Part shown: positions 9,535 through 17,294 of the stretch, one piece after another
Position numbering within the stretch: position 1 is the stretch's first letter
Layout of the letters: every line of letters begins with the position of its first letter
Origin: CAZONU01 sp965370045
Lineage (GTDB): Bacteria > Planctomycetota > SZUA-567 > JAKLDR01
DNA length: 46,678 nucleotides
Assembly: GCA_965370045.1 (NCBI GenBank)
Contig: CBDUSI010000020.1
Coordinates: 1-46,678, forward strand
Direction of reading: 5' to 3'
The notes under the pieces: model-generated
Seen by the model: the letters and a program-made list of their open reading frames with translations, nothing else
Told to the model about the DNA's origin: nothing
Database searches by the model: none
Made by a program: the position numbers and the translations under genes

Positions 9535-10143
9535 ATGGCTGTCAGTCAGAAAGATATCGCCGAGTACCTGGGCATTGATCGCAGCACGGTCACCAAGGTG
9601 CTCAACCGCGACCCGCGCTACTCGGCCAGCGAGAAGACCCGTGAGCTGATCTTCCGGACCGCCGAGCGGCTGGGTTACGACTTCACCGCCATCCGCCGGC
9701 CGTTCAAGCGAGAGTACGGCCGCGTGGCCATCGACGCCGTCGCCAAGATCGAGCTGCGCAACGAGGACGGCTCGACCTTCGACGAGGGCGAGGCGCTTAT
9801 CACCAACCTGAGCATCGGCGGCGCGCTGCTCTCCAACATCCGCACCGGGATGATGATGTTCCCTCTCAAAGTATTCAGCATCCACGTCAACGTGGTCGAC
9901 GTGCCCGAGCTCGCCGACCTGCAGGGAGAGTGCGAGCTGGTGCGCATCTCCGACCGCGGCGAGAAGGGCGAGTTCCAGCTGGGGGTGCGCTTCGTCAACG
10001 CCAAGCTGCGCGACCGCCGGCGCATCCGCGAGTTCGTCGAGCTGAAGATCCGCGAGCACCGCGAGAAGTCCGGCCTGGTGGCCGACCCCGAGAGCTTCCT
10101 GGCCGAGAACCGCCAGCAGCGCAGCAAGGCCCCCGCCAAGTAG
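9535..10143 (+). CDS. LacI-type HTH fused to a PilZ domain
   Basis: A 202-aa protein with an unusual fusion. Residues 4-50 match the LacI-family helix-turn-helix (QKDIAEYLG, STVTKVLN, ERLGY). Instead of the sugar-binding core, residues 54-175 form a PilZ domain with both known c-di-GMP signatures: RxxxR at R55-R59 and (D/N)xSxxG at N91-S93-G96 (NLSIGG). A GVRF strand and a C-terminal helix complete the fold. The natural reading is a DNA-binding repressor or activator that senses c-di-GMP directly. A GGAGGAGAG ribosome site precedes ATG 9535, 32 bp after the second kinase, so it is probably in that operon. The Ser/Thr-containing surface could also be a kinase substrate; that is speculation. 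Confidence 0.9.
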   Translation: MAVSQKDIAEYLGIDRSTVTKVLNRDPRYSASEKTRELIFRTAERLGYDFTAIRRPFKREYGRVAIDAVAKIELRNEDGSTFDEGEALITNLSIGGALLSNIRTGMMMFPLKVFSIHVNVVDVPELADLQGECELVRISDRGEKGEFQLGVRFVNAKLRDRRRIREFVELKIREHREKSGLVADPESFLAENRQQRSKAPAK

Positions 10144-10165
10144 CCGCCGGAGCGCGGCCCGAAAA

Positions 10166-10489
10166 GTGGGACCCTCCGAGCGCCTGGTCGCCCTGCTGGA
10201 CATGGGGCTCTACGGCCGGCACCTGTCCATCGGCTGCAAGCTGTCCGGCGACGTATTGCAGTGGCACGACGGCGAGGAGCTGCACCTGGTACGCGGACGG
10301 CTTCTCGCCGAGAAACAGCGCTCCTTCGAGTTCCTGCGCGCGGGCGACGAGCAAGTTATGAAGTTCACGGTGCTAACCCCTGAGGTCTTCGAGAAGCGCT
10401 TCCGCCAGCGCTTCCCCGATGCTCCGCGCGACGCCGGGCAGGAAGAGCTAGACGCCTGGCTGCGCCTGAACCACGGACTCTGGAAGTAA
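10166..10489 (+). CDS. Small hypothetical protein
   Basis: A 107-aa protein I do not recognise. It starts at GTG 10166 (an internal ATG at 10202 is the alternative) 22 bp after the LacI-PilZ gene, same strand, so it likely ends the kinase operon. The sequence looks soluble, with no signal peptide or membrane helix: a beta-rich first half and a charged helical C-terminal half (EVFEKRFRQRF). Its place suggests a small partner or output of the regulator, but nothing in the sequence proves it. Confidence 0.6.
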   Translation: MGPSERLVALLDMGLYGRHLSIGCKLSGDVLQWHDGEELHLVRGRLLAEKQRSFEFLRAGDEQVMKFTVLTPEVFEKRFRQRFPDAPRDAGQEELDAWLRLNHGLWK

Positions 10490-10513
10490 CCGCCAATTCC
10501 TCCCCCGCGTCGC

Positions 10514-10542
10514 TTGCGAAAACCGCGCCGGCCCGCTATCCT
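10514..10542 (+). promoter_or_regulatory. Promoter for the Gfo/Idh/MocA gene
   Basis: TTGCGA (10514-10519), a 17-bp spacer and TATCCT (10537-10542). The start point near 10549 would give a leader of about 30 nt carrying AAAGGAGA before ATG 10580. Confidence 0.5.
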
Positions 10543-10579
10543 CCGGGCTCACGACACGCAGAGCGAAAGGAGAGCCTCC

Positions 10580-11626
10580 ATGTCCGAGTACGGTTTCGGG
10601 ATCGTCGGCCTGGGAATGATCGCCGAGTTCCACGCCAAGGCCATAGCCGCCATGACCGGCGGGAAGCTGGTCGCGGCCTGCTCCCGCGACAAGGAGAAGG
10701 CCGGGAAGTTCTGCTCCGAGCACGGCGGAAAGCCCTACGTCGAGATGGCCGACTTCCTGGCCGACCCCGACCTCCAGGTGGTCACGATCTGCAGCCCCTC
10801 GGGGCTGCACCTGGAGCCCGCCAGCCAGGCCGCCGCGGCCGGCAAACACGTAGTCGTCGAGAAGCCCCTGGAGATCACCCCCCAGCGCTGCGACGGGATA
10901 ATCGCCGCCTGCCGGGAGGCGGGTGTCAAGCTGGCCACGGTGTTCCCCTCGCGCTTCGGGGATGCGGCGATGCTGGCCAAGCGGACCATCGATTCCGGCC
11001 GCTTCGGGCGGCTGGCGCTGGGCAGCGCCTACATCAAGTGGTGGCGCACCCAGGAGTACTACGATTCCGGCGCATGGCGGGGCACCTGGGACCTCGACGG
11101 CGGCGGGGCGCTGATGAACCAGTCCATCCACGCCATTGACTTGCTGCAATGGTTCATGGGGCCGGTGGAGTCCATCACCGCGCAGACCGGCTGCCTGGCC
11201 CACGAGCGCATTGAGGTGGAGGACGCGGGCGCCGCAGTGCTCAGGTTCGCCAGCGGCGCGCTGGGGGTCATCGAGGGCTCGACGGCAGCCTACCCGGGGC
11301 AGTTGAAGCGTCTGGAGGTCTGCGGCTCGAAGGGCTCGATGATCCTCGAGGGGGACAGCCTCAAGCAGTGGGAGTTTGCCGAGGCGAGCGCTGAGGACGA
11401 CGAGATTCGGAAGAGGTTCGCCACTGGGGACGCCGCCGGCGGGCAGAGCGACCCCAAGGCGATAAGCTTCGCCGGCCACCAGAAGCAGTTCGAGGATTTC
11501 GTGGAGGCGCTGGACGGCGGGACGCCGCTGGTCGACGGTGCCGAGGGTCGCAAGAGCGTGGAGATAATCTGCGCGATCTACAAGTCGGCGAAGGAGGGCG
11601 GCGCGCCGGTCAAGCTGCCGCTCTGA
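10580..11626 (+). CDS. Gfo/Idh/MocA-family NAD(P)-dependent oxidoreductase
   Basis: A 348-aa oxidoreductase of the glucose-fructose oxidoreductase/inositol dehydrogenase family. The N-terminal Rossmann fold shows GIVGLGMIAEFHAKAI, and the family lysine appears in VEKPLEIT. The C-terminal sheet domain contains GGGALMNQSIHAIDLLQW, where family members carry the catalytic His/Asp region. It probably oxidises or epimerises a sugar or cyclitol; the substrate cannot be read from sequence. ATG 10580 is chosen because AAAGGAGAG precedes it and a promoter lies just upstream. It is a single-gene unit. Confidence 0.92.
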   Translation: MSEYGFGIVGLGMIAEFHAKAIAAMTGGKLVAACSRDKEKAGKFCSEHGGKPYVEMADFLADPDLQVVTICSPSGLHLEPASQAAAAGKHVVVEKPLEITPQRCDGIIAACREAGVKLATVFPSRFGDAAMLAKRTIDSGRFGRLALGSAYIKWWRTQEYYDSGAWRGTWDLDGGGALMNQSIHAIDLLQWFMGPVESITAQTGCLAHERIEVEDAGAAVLRFASGALGVIEGSTAAYPGQLKRLEVCGSKGSMILEGDSLKQWEFAEASAEDDEIRKRFATGDAAGGQSDPKAISFAGHQKQFEDFVEALDGGTPLVDGAEGRKSVEIICAIYKSAKEGGAPVKLPL

Positions 11627-11653
11627 GGAACCGCCGAGACACGAAGAAAGACC

Positions 11654-11758
11654 CGCAGATTGCGCAGATTACAGATTGACTTAATCCGCGGACAGTCTGC
11701 GCGAGCTTGACCGGGAGGCGTCCGCCGCGCTGCCAAACCCTAATCTGCGACATCTGTG
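11654..11758. repeat. Intergenic inverted repeat built of ATCTG units
   Basis: The arms 11654-11671 (CGCAGATTGCGCAGATTA) and 11741-11758 (TAATCTGCGACATCTGTG) are inverted copies matching at about 15 of 18 positions, and further ATCTG units follow at 11761. The arms are AT-richer than the flanking genes. Similar AATCTGTG/ATCTGTGGAT tandems recur between genes in many bacteria (recollection), so this may be a copy of a dispersed non-coding repeat. It lies between convergent genes. Confidence 0.5.
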
Positions 11759-11779
11759 AAATCTGTGGATGGTGATTTT

Positions 11780-12454
11780 CTAGACCAGGAACTCCCCGGC
11801 CGCCCAGAGCGAGTCGATAACCACTTCCGCTTCGGAGAAGTCGTGGCCCGCGGTGGCCTCGGTGGGCACCGCCACCGGCCGGCAGCCGGCGGCGCGCGCC
11901 GCGCGGACCCCGTTCTCCGCGTCGTCGAAGGCCACCGCCTCGGCAGCCTTCACTCCCAGATGTTCGACGCACTTGAGGTAGAGGTCCGGTGCCGGCTTGG
12001 GCTCCAGGCCCTCGATGGATACCGTCGAGTTGAAGTCGAAGTCCAGGGCCTCCAGCCCGGCCTCCACCCGGTCGCGGGTGGAGCTGGACACCAATCCCAG
12101 CTTGTACTTCCCGGCGGGGAGCACGGCCAGCAGCTTCCTGGCCGGCTGGATGACGTCCATGCCGAACTCAGCGAAGACCGCGGGGCGCTCGGCCTCGCGG
12201 AGGTCGGCCAGCTCCTGAGGCGTGACGTCCAGCCCGCAGTGCTCGATGATGACCTTGCAAGTCTCCAGCCGTGAGCGGCCGATCAGCGTCCGGTAGAACT
12301 CGAACGACATCTCCGCGCCCAGGGGGTCCACTGCCCGCAGGTAGCCCTCGTACTTGACCCGGTCGGTGGAGACCAGCACACCGTCCAGCCCGAAGATCAG
12401 CGCCTTCGCGCCCTCCAGGACCTTGGCCAGCTTGTCCTGTGCGTTCCCGGTCAT
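11780..12454 (-). CDS. HAD-superfamily protein lacking the nucleophile Asp
   Basis: A 224-aa HAD protein of the beta-phosphoglucomutase/phosphatase-like group with a helical cap. Motif I should read FDLDGVL but reads FGLDGVL: the nucleophilic Asp is Gly22 (codon GGG at 12389-12391), while the second Asp (D24) remains. Motif II (GLVSSST), the motif III lysine (EPKPAPD) and motif IV (AFDDAENG) are all kept. Without the nucleophile, phosphotransfer should be lost, so it may be a binding or regulatory protein, or the codon may be a recent mutation or sequence error. ATG 12454 has GGAG seven bases upstream. It is divergent from the 12588 gene. Confidence 0.88.
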   Translation of the reverse strand: MTGNAQDKLAKVLEGAKALIFGLDGVLVSTDRVKYEGYLRAVDPLGAEMSFEFYRTLIGRSRLETCKVIIEHCGLDVTPQELADLREAERPAVFAEFGMDVIQPARKLLAVLPAGKYKLGLVSSSTRDRVEAGLEALDFDFNSTVSIEGLEPKPAPDLYLKCVEHLGVKAAEAVAFDDAENGVRAARAAGCRPVAVPTEATAGHDFSEAEVVIDSLWAAGEFLV

Positions 12455-12484
12455 CTCGCGCTCCGTTCCCCTCGGAAGGTGGAA

Positions 12485-12513
12485 AGCATAGCCACGGGCG
12501 GACATTTTTCCAG
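12485..12513 (-). promoter_or_regulatory. Possible promoter for the HAD gene
   Basis: On the minus strand CTGGAA (12508-12513), 17 bp, then TATGCT (12485-12490). The -10 box is good and the -35 box weak. It sits back to back with the plus-strand promoter. Confidence 0.4.
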
Positions 12514-12533
12514 TGCCGGGCGCGAGTTGGCAT

Positions 12534-12563
12534 TTGCGGGCCGCAGGGGGTGGCCCGTACAAT
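12534..12563 (+). promoter_or_regulatory. Possible promoter for the 12588 gene
   Basis: TTGCGG (12534-12539), 18 bp, TACAAT (12558-12563). The predicted start near 12570 leaves a short leader with GGAGG at 12578-12582 before ATG 12588. Confidence 0.45.
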
Positions 12564-12587
12564 AGGCGGACGGACAGGAGGGATGCG

Positions 12588-14618
12588 ATGGAAACGGAAA
12601 AGGCTCCGGACGCGGCACCGCAGAAGAAGCGCAGGCGACTTCTGGTCGCCGCCTTTCTGGTCCTGGCGGCACTCATGCTCTCGGCGATGTGCATCAGGAC
12701 AGACACCGTCACCGACCAGCACGACCCGCAGGTCCCGCCCGACGAGGTCTTCGTCGACGACCCCGTGCCCCGGAAACCGCCGGCCTTTGATCCGGAGCTG
12801 GTCGACAGTCGCGAGCTCGACGGCTGGGAAGTCAACAAGAGCGCGGCGGTGCTGCGCCTGGACATCCGCCCCATCCGCCACGAGAAGGAGGCCCATCTCG
12901 AGAAGATCTACCCGAACTTCCAACTGGCCGTGGACTTCGGCGGCAAGGAGGTGATCCCCTCCGTCAATCTTCTGGACAGCAAGTGCAAGCAGTTCGACGA
13001 CGCGCTCTACGCCGCGGTGGACCTGGCCGCCTTCGAGGGGGTGAAGGGCCGGTTGGCGGGGCTCAAGGACATTCTTAAGCGGCTCAAGGCCGCAGCAGAG
13101 AAGACCATGCCCAAGAGCGGAGCAAGGGCCATCCATTTCCTGCGCGCGGCCATCAGCCTCTCGGAGGAGACCGACAGGCAGCCGCCCCTAACCGTCTCGG
13201 CCGGCAAGCGCGCGCCTTGGGCGGCGATGCTCGACAGTTTCTTCGCCGACGAGTTGGCCTCCCGGCCCATAGGCTTCTACACCTGGACCGAGGAGCTGCG
13301 AACGCTCTATCGCACCGAGCGCTTCCTGGCGCAGGAGTTCGGCCCCGGCTCCGATCTCTCCGTCATCGCCGGGTTGACTGCGGCGCTGAGGGGCGACCCC
13401 AAGCTGCTGGCCGACTACAAGAAGTTCGTGGGGCTCTTCCGCAAGCTGACCAACCCGGCCGTCTGCCTGTCGCTCGACGAACTGCCCGCCGGGAAGCTCA
13501 CCCCGGCCGCCCTCAAGGCCGAAGCGAAGAGGCGCGGCGTGCGTCACGCGGCGGTCAGCTTCCTGCCGCCGTCTACCAGCAGAGAGAACGAGCTCTTTGA
13601 GCGCCTGGCCCTGCCGGCCACCGCGAACATCATGAAGGAGCTGGTTAAGCGCATCAAGAGCGGCGAGATCGATCTGGCGCCTGACGAGAAGTCCGGCTGG
13701 TACGAACATCAAGTCTATGCCCTGGAGACCCTGCTGCTGCCCGGCAAGGGACAGGAGAAGGGCAAGCTGATCTACACCGCGCGCTACAAGCTCAAGATGC
13801 TGGAGTCCTTCAAGGCCATGATCACCCGCCGGCGGGAGACCCACCTGCGCCAGCTGCCCTTCAGCAGAAGCAGCGCCGCGCCGCCCAAGAACATTCGCCC
13901 GCGCCTGCGCGTTGAGCCCGCGCCCACCTACTACCTGCGCACCGCGCGGGCCTACGCCTTCGTCGAGAACCTGCTTAAGGCCACGTTCGGCGACGAGCTG
14001 GAGGACATGTCCGGCCACCGCGAGTGGTGGATATACGGCCAGGTCCCCACCCGCAAGTTCGGGGAGCGCGACGACGACCTGGCCACCGAACTGGACTTCA
14101 TGCGCCGGCTGTTTTACGGCATGTATCTGGTGAGCTGCGAGGACATCGGCCTGGCGCCGGTCTTCCTCAAAGGCGAGAAGGTCGACGCCGCGGACTGCCG
14201 CGAGGCCGCGCTCAACTGGATCGAGACCTTCCGGCGCGACCCGGACCTCAAGCCCGACGCGCGGATATGCGTGCCGGTCTACGCCGATAATAACAAGACC
14301 CGCTTCTGGGCGGTGGTCGGCGTGCGCCTGGCGCGCCTGGAGGCCGAGTACGTCCACCCGCCCAGCATCCGCGAGCCCGGAGGCCAGTGGCGGAAGGCGA
14401 GCCCGGGCAGCCTGGGCAAGTCCGACTACCTGATTCCCGTGGACGCCTTCCTGTCATTTACGCTGCAGGGCCGCGCCGCGCTGGAGCGCAGTGAGTTCTG
14501 GCAGATCCTGACCGAGGCCGGCACCCGCGACCACTTCCTGAAGGCCATCGGGCAGTACCCCACCCGCCAGGCGCTCATGAATCACTTCGGGATTAAGGAG
14601 CACAAGCCCAAGAAGTAA
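12588..14618 (+). CDS. Large membrane-anchored protein of unknown function
   Basis: A 676-aa protein. A cytoplasmic KKRRR patch is followed by one hydrophobic helix (about residues 17-37), with the rest presumably periplasmic. The body is mostly helical and resembles the large uncharacterised DUF3160-like proteins in size and style, but I cannot match it firmly. Notable stretches are the aromatic FYTWTEELRTLYRTERF, a KLTNPAVCLSLDELPAGK segment and a C-terminal MNHFGIKEH. I see no enzyme motif. ATG 12588 is supported by GGAGG and a nearby promoter. It ends 7 bp before the converging DUF4416 gene. Confidence 0.85.
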   Translation: METEKAPDAAPQKKRRRLLVAAFLVLAALMLSAMCIRTDTVTDQHDPQVPPDEVFVDDPVPRKPPAFDPELVDSRELDGWEVNKSAAVLRLDIRPIRHEKEAHLEKIYPNFQLAVDFGGKEVIPSVNLLDSKCKQFDDALYAAVDLAAFEGVKGRLAGLKDILKRLKAAAEKTMPKSGARAIHFLRAAISLSEETDRQPPLTVSAGKRAPWAAMLDSFFADELASRPIGFYTWTEELRTLYRTERFLAQEFGPGSDLSVIAGLTAALRGDPKLLADYKKFVGLFRKLTNPAVCLSLDELPAGKLTPAALKAEAKRRGVRHAAVSFLPPSTSRENELFERLALPATANIMKELVKRIKSGEIDLAPDEKSGWYEHQVYALETLLLPGKGQEKGKLIYTARYKLKMLESFKAMITRRRETHLRQLPFSRSSAAPPKNIRPRLRVEPAPTYYLRTARAYAFVENLLKATFGDELEDMSGHREWWIYGQVPTRKFGERDDDLATELDFMRRLFYGMYLVSCEDIGLAPVFLKGEKVDAADCREAALNWIETFRRDPDLKPDARICVPVYADNNKTRFWAVVGVRLARLEAEYVHPPSIREPGGQWRKASPGSLGKSDYLIPVDAFLSFTLQGRAALERSEFWQILTEAGTRDHFLKAIGQYPTRQALMNHFGIKEHKPKK

Positions 14619-14625
14619 GCAGCAG

Positions 14626-15156
14626 CTAGAGCAGTTCTCTTCGCAACGCCTCGCGGACGCGCGTGAAGAATTCGATGTAGCTTTCCTGCCGGTAGTCGCG
14701 ATAGGTCCACGGGCACGATTCAAAGCGCCCGGCGGTGAAGGTCAGGGTGACCTGCGCGTACATGTCCTTGCTCACGGCAATCCGGTGGGCATGGTCCTTG
14801 GTCGTGGCCAGGACCAGCTTGCCCTGAGTCACGTAGCCGGGGTCGAGGTTCACCGCGCGGGGGACCGGCCAGTCGCCCGCGGCGATCTCGGCTTCAATAT
14901 GGTTAGTCGCGTGTTTGATGCCCCCAATCTCGTGCTGGCCGATGAGTTGCGGAAAAGAAACGAACCAGCGGGAGAGTTCCTCCCCCATTTCCTCCGCGTA
15001 GTAGTCGGTGAGCGTGAATGGCCAGGGACCGGCTTCCAGGTCAACGGGACCGAAGCGTTCGACGAGCCGCCTGCGGGCGGCCACCCAGGCCTCGGGAAAG
15101 CCGGAGAGCGCGCCGACGATGAGCCTGGCGGGCTCAGTGGGCTTGGCCTCGGCCAT
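14626..15156 (-). CDS. DUF4416 family protein
   Basis: A 176-aa protein filling the DUF4416 family. The expected landmarks are present: PFTLTDYYAEEMG, GIKHATNHIE, NLDPGYVTQGKLVLATTKDH and the C-terminal WTYRDYRQESYIEFF. The family is found in planctomycetes and some thermophiles, and its biochemical role is unknown. It is the last gene of a minus-strand cluster running from bioD. The 20-codon ORF ahead of it ends 9 bases before its ATG, inside the ribosome-site region. Confidence 0.88.
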   Translation of the reverse strand: MAEAKPTEPARLIVGALSGFPEAWVAARRRLVERFGPVDLEAGPWPFTLTDYYAEEMGEELSRWFVSFPQLIGQHEIGGIKHATNHIEAEIAAGDWPVPRAVNLDPGYVTQGKLVLATTKDHAHRIAVSKDMYAQVTLTFTAGRFESCPWTYRDYRQESYIEFFTRVREALRRELL

Positions 15157-15164
15157 CCGCAGCC

Positions 15165-15227
15165 CTACTCCACCGCTTTCGCGCAGTGCTCGCCGAGCAG
15201 CGCGCGGAAGCGCTCAACGTTGTTCAT
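15165..15227 (-). CDS. 20-codon ORF coupled to the GH29 stop
   Basis: The GH29 stop and an ATG share bases (TAATG at 15225-15229), opening a 20-aa ORF, MNNVERFRALLGEHCAKAVE, that stops 8 bases before the DUF4416 start. The opening resembles the N-terminus of uroporphyrinogen-decarboxylase-like proteins (MNxxERFxALL), so it could be a gene remnant. It could also be a small translated peptide that carries ribosomes to the next gene, or chance. Confidence 0.25.
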   Translation of the reverse strand: MNNVERFRALLGEHCAKAVE

Positions 15228-16489
15228 TACAGGACCACGCAGCCGGCGCCCAGCACCTGCCGGGGTCGGGCGGCGAACTCCAGCTTGATGACCGTCACCC
15301 CGGCGATGCGGTCGGGGGGTCTTTTCGGCAGGCCTTTCAGGATCAGGCGGTCCTTCTCCTGCTTGAACCGGATTCGCTTGCCGGTGGCCAGGAAGGACGC
15401 CTTCTTGACCTTGGTGCGCAGTCCGCCAATGGCGAAATCCCCGCCCGGCCAGCGGCTCGCCCAGAAGTAGGCGGTGCGGCCCTTGAGCGTCCAGGTGGCC
15501 GAGCCGAAGCCCGAGCCGGAAAGCGGGTGGTGCTCCATGCGGCCGCGGGCCGGGTCGACCTTCCCGTAGACCGCCTCGCCGTTCCTCGCCAGCCACTTGC
15601 CCACCGGCACCAGGCGCTCGGTCGCTTCGGGCGGCACCGAGCCGTCCGGCGCCGGGCCGATGTTCAGCAGCAGATTGCCCGCGCCGCTGGTCGAGCAGGC
15701 CAGCATGTTCAGGATGGCGCGGACCGGGTGCCAGTCGATGCCGGCGGGCATGTGGCCCCAGGAGCCGTTCATGGTCATGCAGGCCTCCCAGGCCCGGCCG
15801 GGCTTGGCGGCGGTGATGCGCTCCTCGGGCGTGCCGTAGTCCTCGGGCAGCTGCGAGCGGTCGTTGATGATGATGTCCGGCTGCAGCTTGCGGACGGTGC
15901 GATTCATCTTTTGACTTTCCCACAGCTTGGGAGTCTGCAGCGGCCAGGGCACGTCGTACCAGAGGACGTCTATTTTTCCGTAGCCCGACATCAGTTCGCG
16001 GACGCAGCCCTGGGTGAAGTCGAGGAAACGCCGGCGGGCCCGCTCGTTCCTGGCGCAGCGCGCCCCGTCGGGGTGGTGCCAGTCCATCAGCGAGTAGTAG
16101 AAGCCGATCTTGAGGTCGAACTCGCGACAGGCCTCCACGAACTCGCGGACCAGATCCCGGCCGGGCGTGCGCTCCACCGCGTTGTAGTCGGTCTGCTGAC
16201 TGCCCCACAGGCAGAAGCCCTCGTGGTGCTTGGTGGTCATCACCACGTACTTCATGCCCGCCCTTTTCGCTAAACGACACCACTCGCGGGCCGGGCGGGG
16301 CTTGGCGCGCCAGGAGAGCGCCAACTTCTCGTACTCTCTCACCGGAATGCGCTCGCGGTTCATGGCCCACTCGTGGCGACCCAACTGGGAGTACAGACCC
16401 CAGTGGACGAACATCCCGAAGCGCGCCTGATGCCACCACTTCATGCGCCGGGCGCGGTCCTTCTCGATTCGGGTCTCTTTCCCGGGCAC
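15227..16489 (-). CDS. GH29 alpha-L-fucosidase-like glycoside hydrolase
   Basis: A 420-aa family GH29 enzyme with a (beta/alpha)8 domain and a C-terminal sheet domain. Landmarks include RFGMFVHWGLYS, the active-site TTKHHEGFCLW, and IDVLWYDVPW holding the presumed nucleophile Asp179. GNLLLNIGPAPDGSVP closes the barrel, as is standard for the family. No signal peptide is evident, so it may act on intracellular fucosides or oligosaccharides. It sits 13 bp after the RNA methyltransferase gene in the bioD cluster, with no sugar-uptake gene beside it. The exact sugar is uncertain because GH29 includes several specificities. Confidence 0.92.
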   Translation of the reverse strand: MPGKETRIEKDRARRMKWWHQARFGMFVHWGLYSQLGRHEWAMNRERIPVREYEKLALSWRAKPRPAREWCRLAKRAGMKYVVMTTKHHEGFCLWGSQQTDYNAVERTPGRDLVREFVEACREFDLKIGFYYSLMDWHHPDGARCARNERARRRFLDFTQGCVRELMSGYGKIDVLWYDVPWPLQTPKLWESQKMNRTVRKLQPDIIINDRSQLPEDYGTPEERITAAKPGRAWEACMTMNGSWGHMPAGIDWHPVRAILNMLACSTSGAGNLLLNIGPAPDGSVPPEATERLVPVGKWLARNGEAVYGKVDPARGRMEHHPLSGSGFGSATWTLKGRTAYFWASRWPGGDFAIGGLRTKVKKASFLATGKRIRFKQEKDRLILKGLPKRPPDRIAGVTVIKLEFAARPRQVLGAGCVVL

Positions 16490-16502
16490 GGGCCCTTCTC
16501 CT

Positions 16503-17294
16503 TCAGTCAGACCACCGCGCGGAGTACAGGCACAGCGCCGCCGCCGCCGCCGCGTTCAAGCTCTCGGTCTTGCCCCACATGGGGATTCTCACGCTGCCCG
16601 CCGCCGCGGCGCGCACCGCCTCCGTGAAGCCGGCGGTCTCCGAACCCACGCCCACCGCCACCGGGCGCGACCAGTCCGCCGAGCGCGCGTCGTGCTTCCC
16701 CCCGGCCTCGGCCACCAGCAGGCGAAGGCCGGCCGACTTCAGCGCGGCGAGGACTTCGCCCTCCCCCGCGGCCACGACCGGCAGGTTGAGCAGCGACCCG
16801 GCGGTGGCGCGCACCACTTTGCTGTTGTAGATGTCCGCCGCCGGGCGAACCACCAGTACGCCCGTCGCTCCCGCCGCGTCCGCGCTGCGGATCATCGCGC
16901 CGAGATTTCCGGGATCCCGGACGCCGCAGGCCACCAGGTAGAGCCCGTCTTTCGCGGAAAGGACATCGGCGAGGTCGTGCTCCGGGAAGCGGACCAGCGC
17001 GGCGAGGCCCTGGGGGGTCTTGACCCCGGCGATCTTGCGGTAGCAGTCCTTGCTGAAGCGCGTCACCCTGATCCCGGCGCGCTCGGCGCGCTCGGCCAGG
17101 GGGTGGTCCTCGCCGGCCAGGTTCGGGGAGTAGACCAGTTCCTCGACGCCCGCGCCGCCGGCCAGGGCGGTCTCAACGAAGCGTGGCCCCTCGACCAGAA
17201 AATGGCGGTGCTGACTGCGCAACCGGCCGTCCTTGCCCAGCTTGGCGAGGTGCTTGACGTGCTCGTTCTGGGGGCTGGTGATCATTTCGCTCAA
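16503..17294 (-). CDS. TrmH/SpoU-family RNA 2'-O-methyltransferase
   Basis: A 263-aa SPOUT methyltransferase that uses S-adenosylmethionine to methylate ribose in rRNA or tRNA. The N-terminal substrate-binding part shows HFLVEGPRFVETAL. The catalytic trefoil-knot domain has motif 1 (DPGNLGAMIRSADAAG), motif 2 (VGVGSETAGF) and motif 3 (IPMWGKTESLNAAAAAAL). It is closest in style to the RlmB/TsnR group. It starts inside the bioD stop codon (ATGA overlap), indicating coupled translation. Confidence 0.93.
   Translation of the reverse strand: MSEMITSPQNEHVKHLAKLGKDGRLRSQHRHFLVEGPRFVETALAGGAGVEELVYSPNLAGEDHPLAERAERAGIRVTRFSKDCYRKIAGVKTPQGLAALVRFPEHDLADVLSAKDGLYLVACGVRDPGNLGAMIRSADAAGATGVLVVRPAADIYNSKVVRATAGSLLNLPVVAAGEGEVLAALKSAGLRLLVAEAGGKHDARSADWSRPVAVGVGSETAGFTEAVRAAAAGSVRIPMWGKTESLNAAAAAALCLYSARWSD

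Noticed and set aside
15165..16439. Long minus-strand frame overlapping the GH29 gene
   Set aside because: Frame-shifted shadow of the GH29 enzyme with Arg/Pro/His-rich composition; only its last 20 codons are kept as the small coupled ORF.
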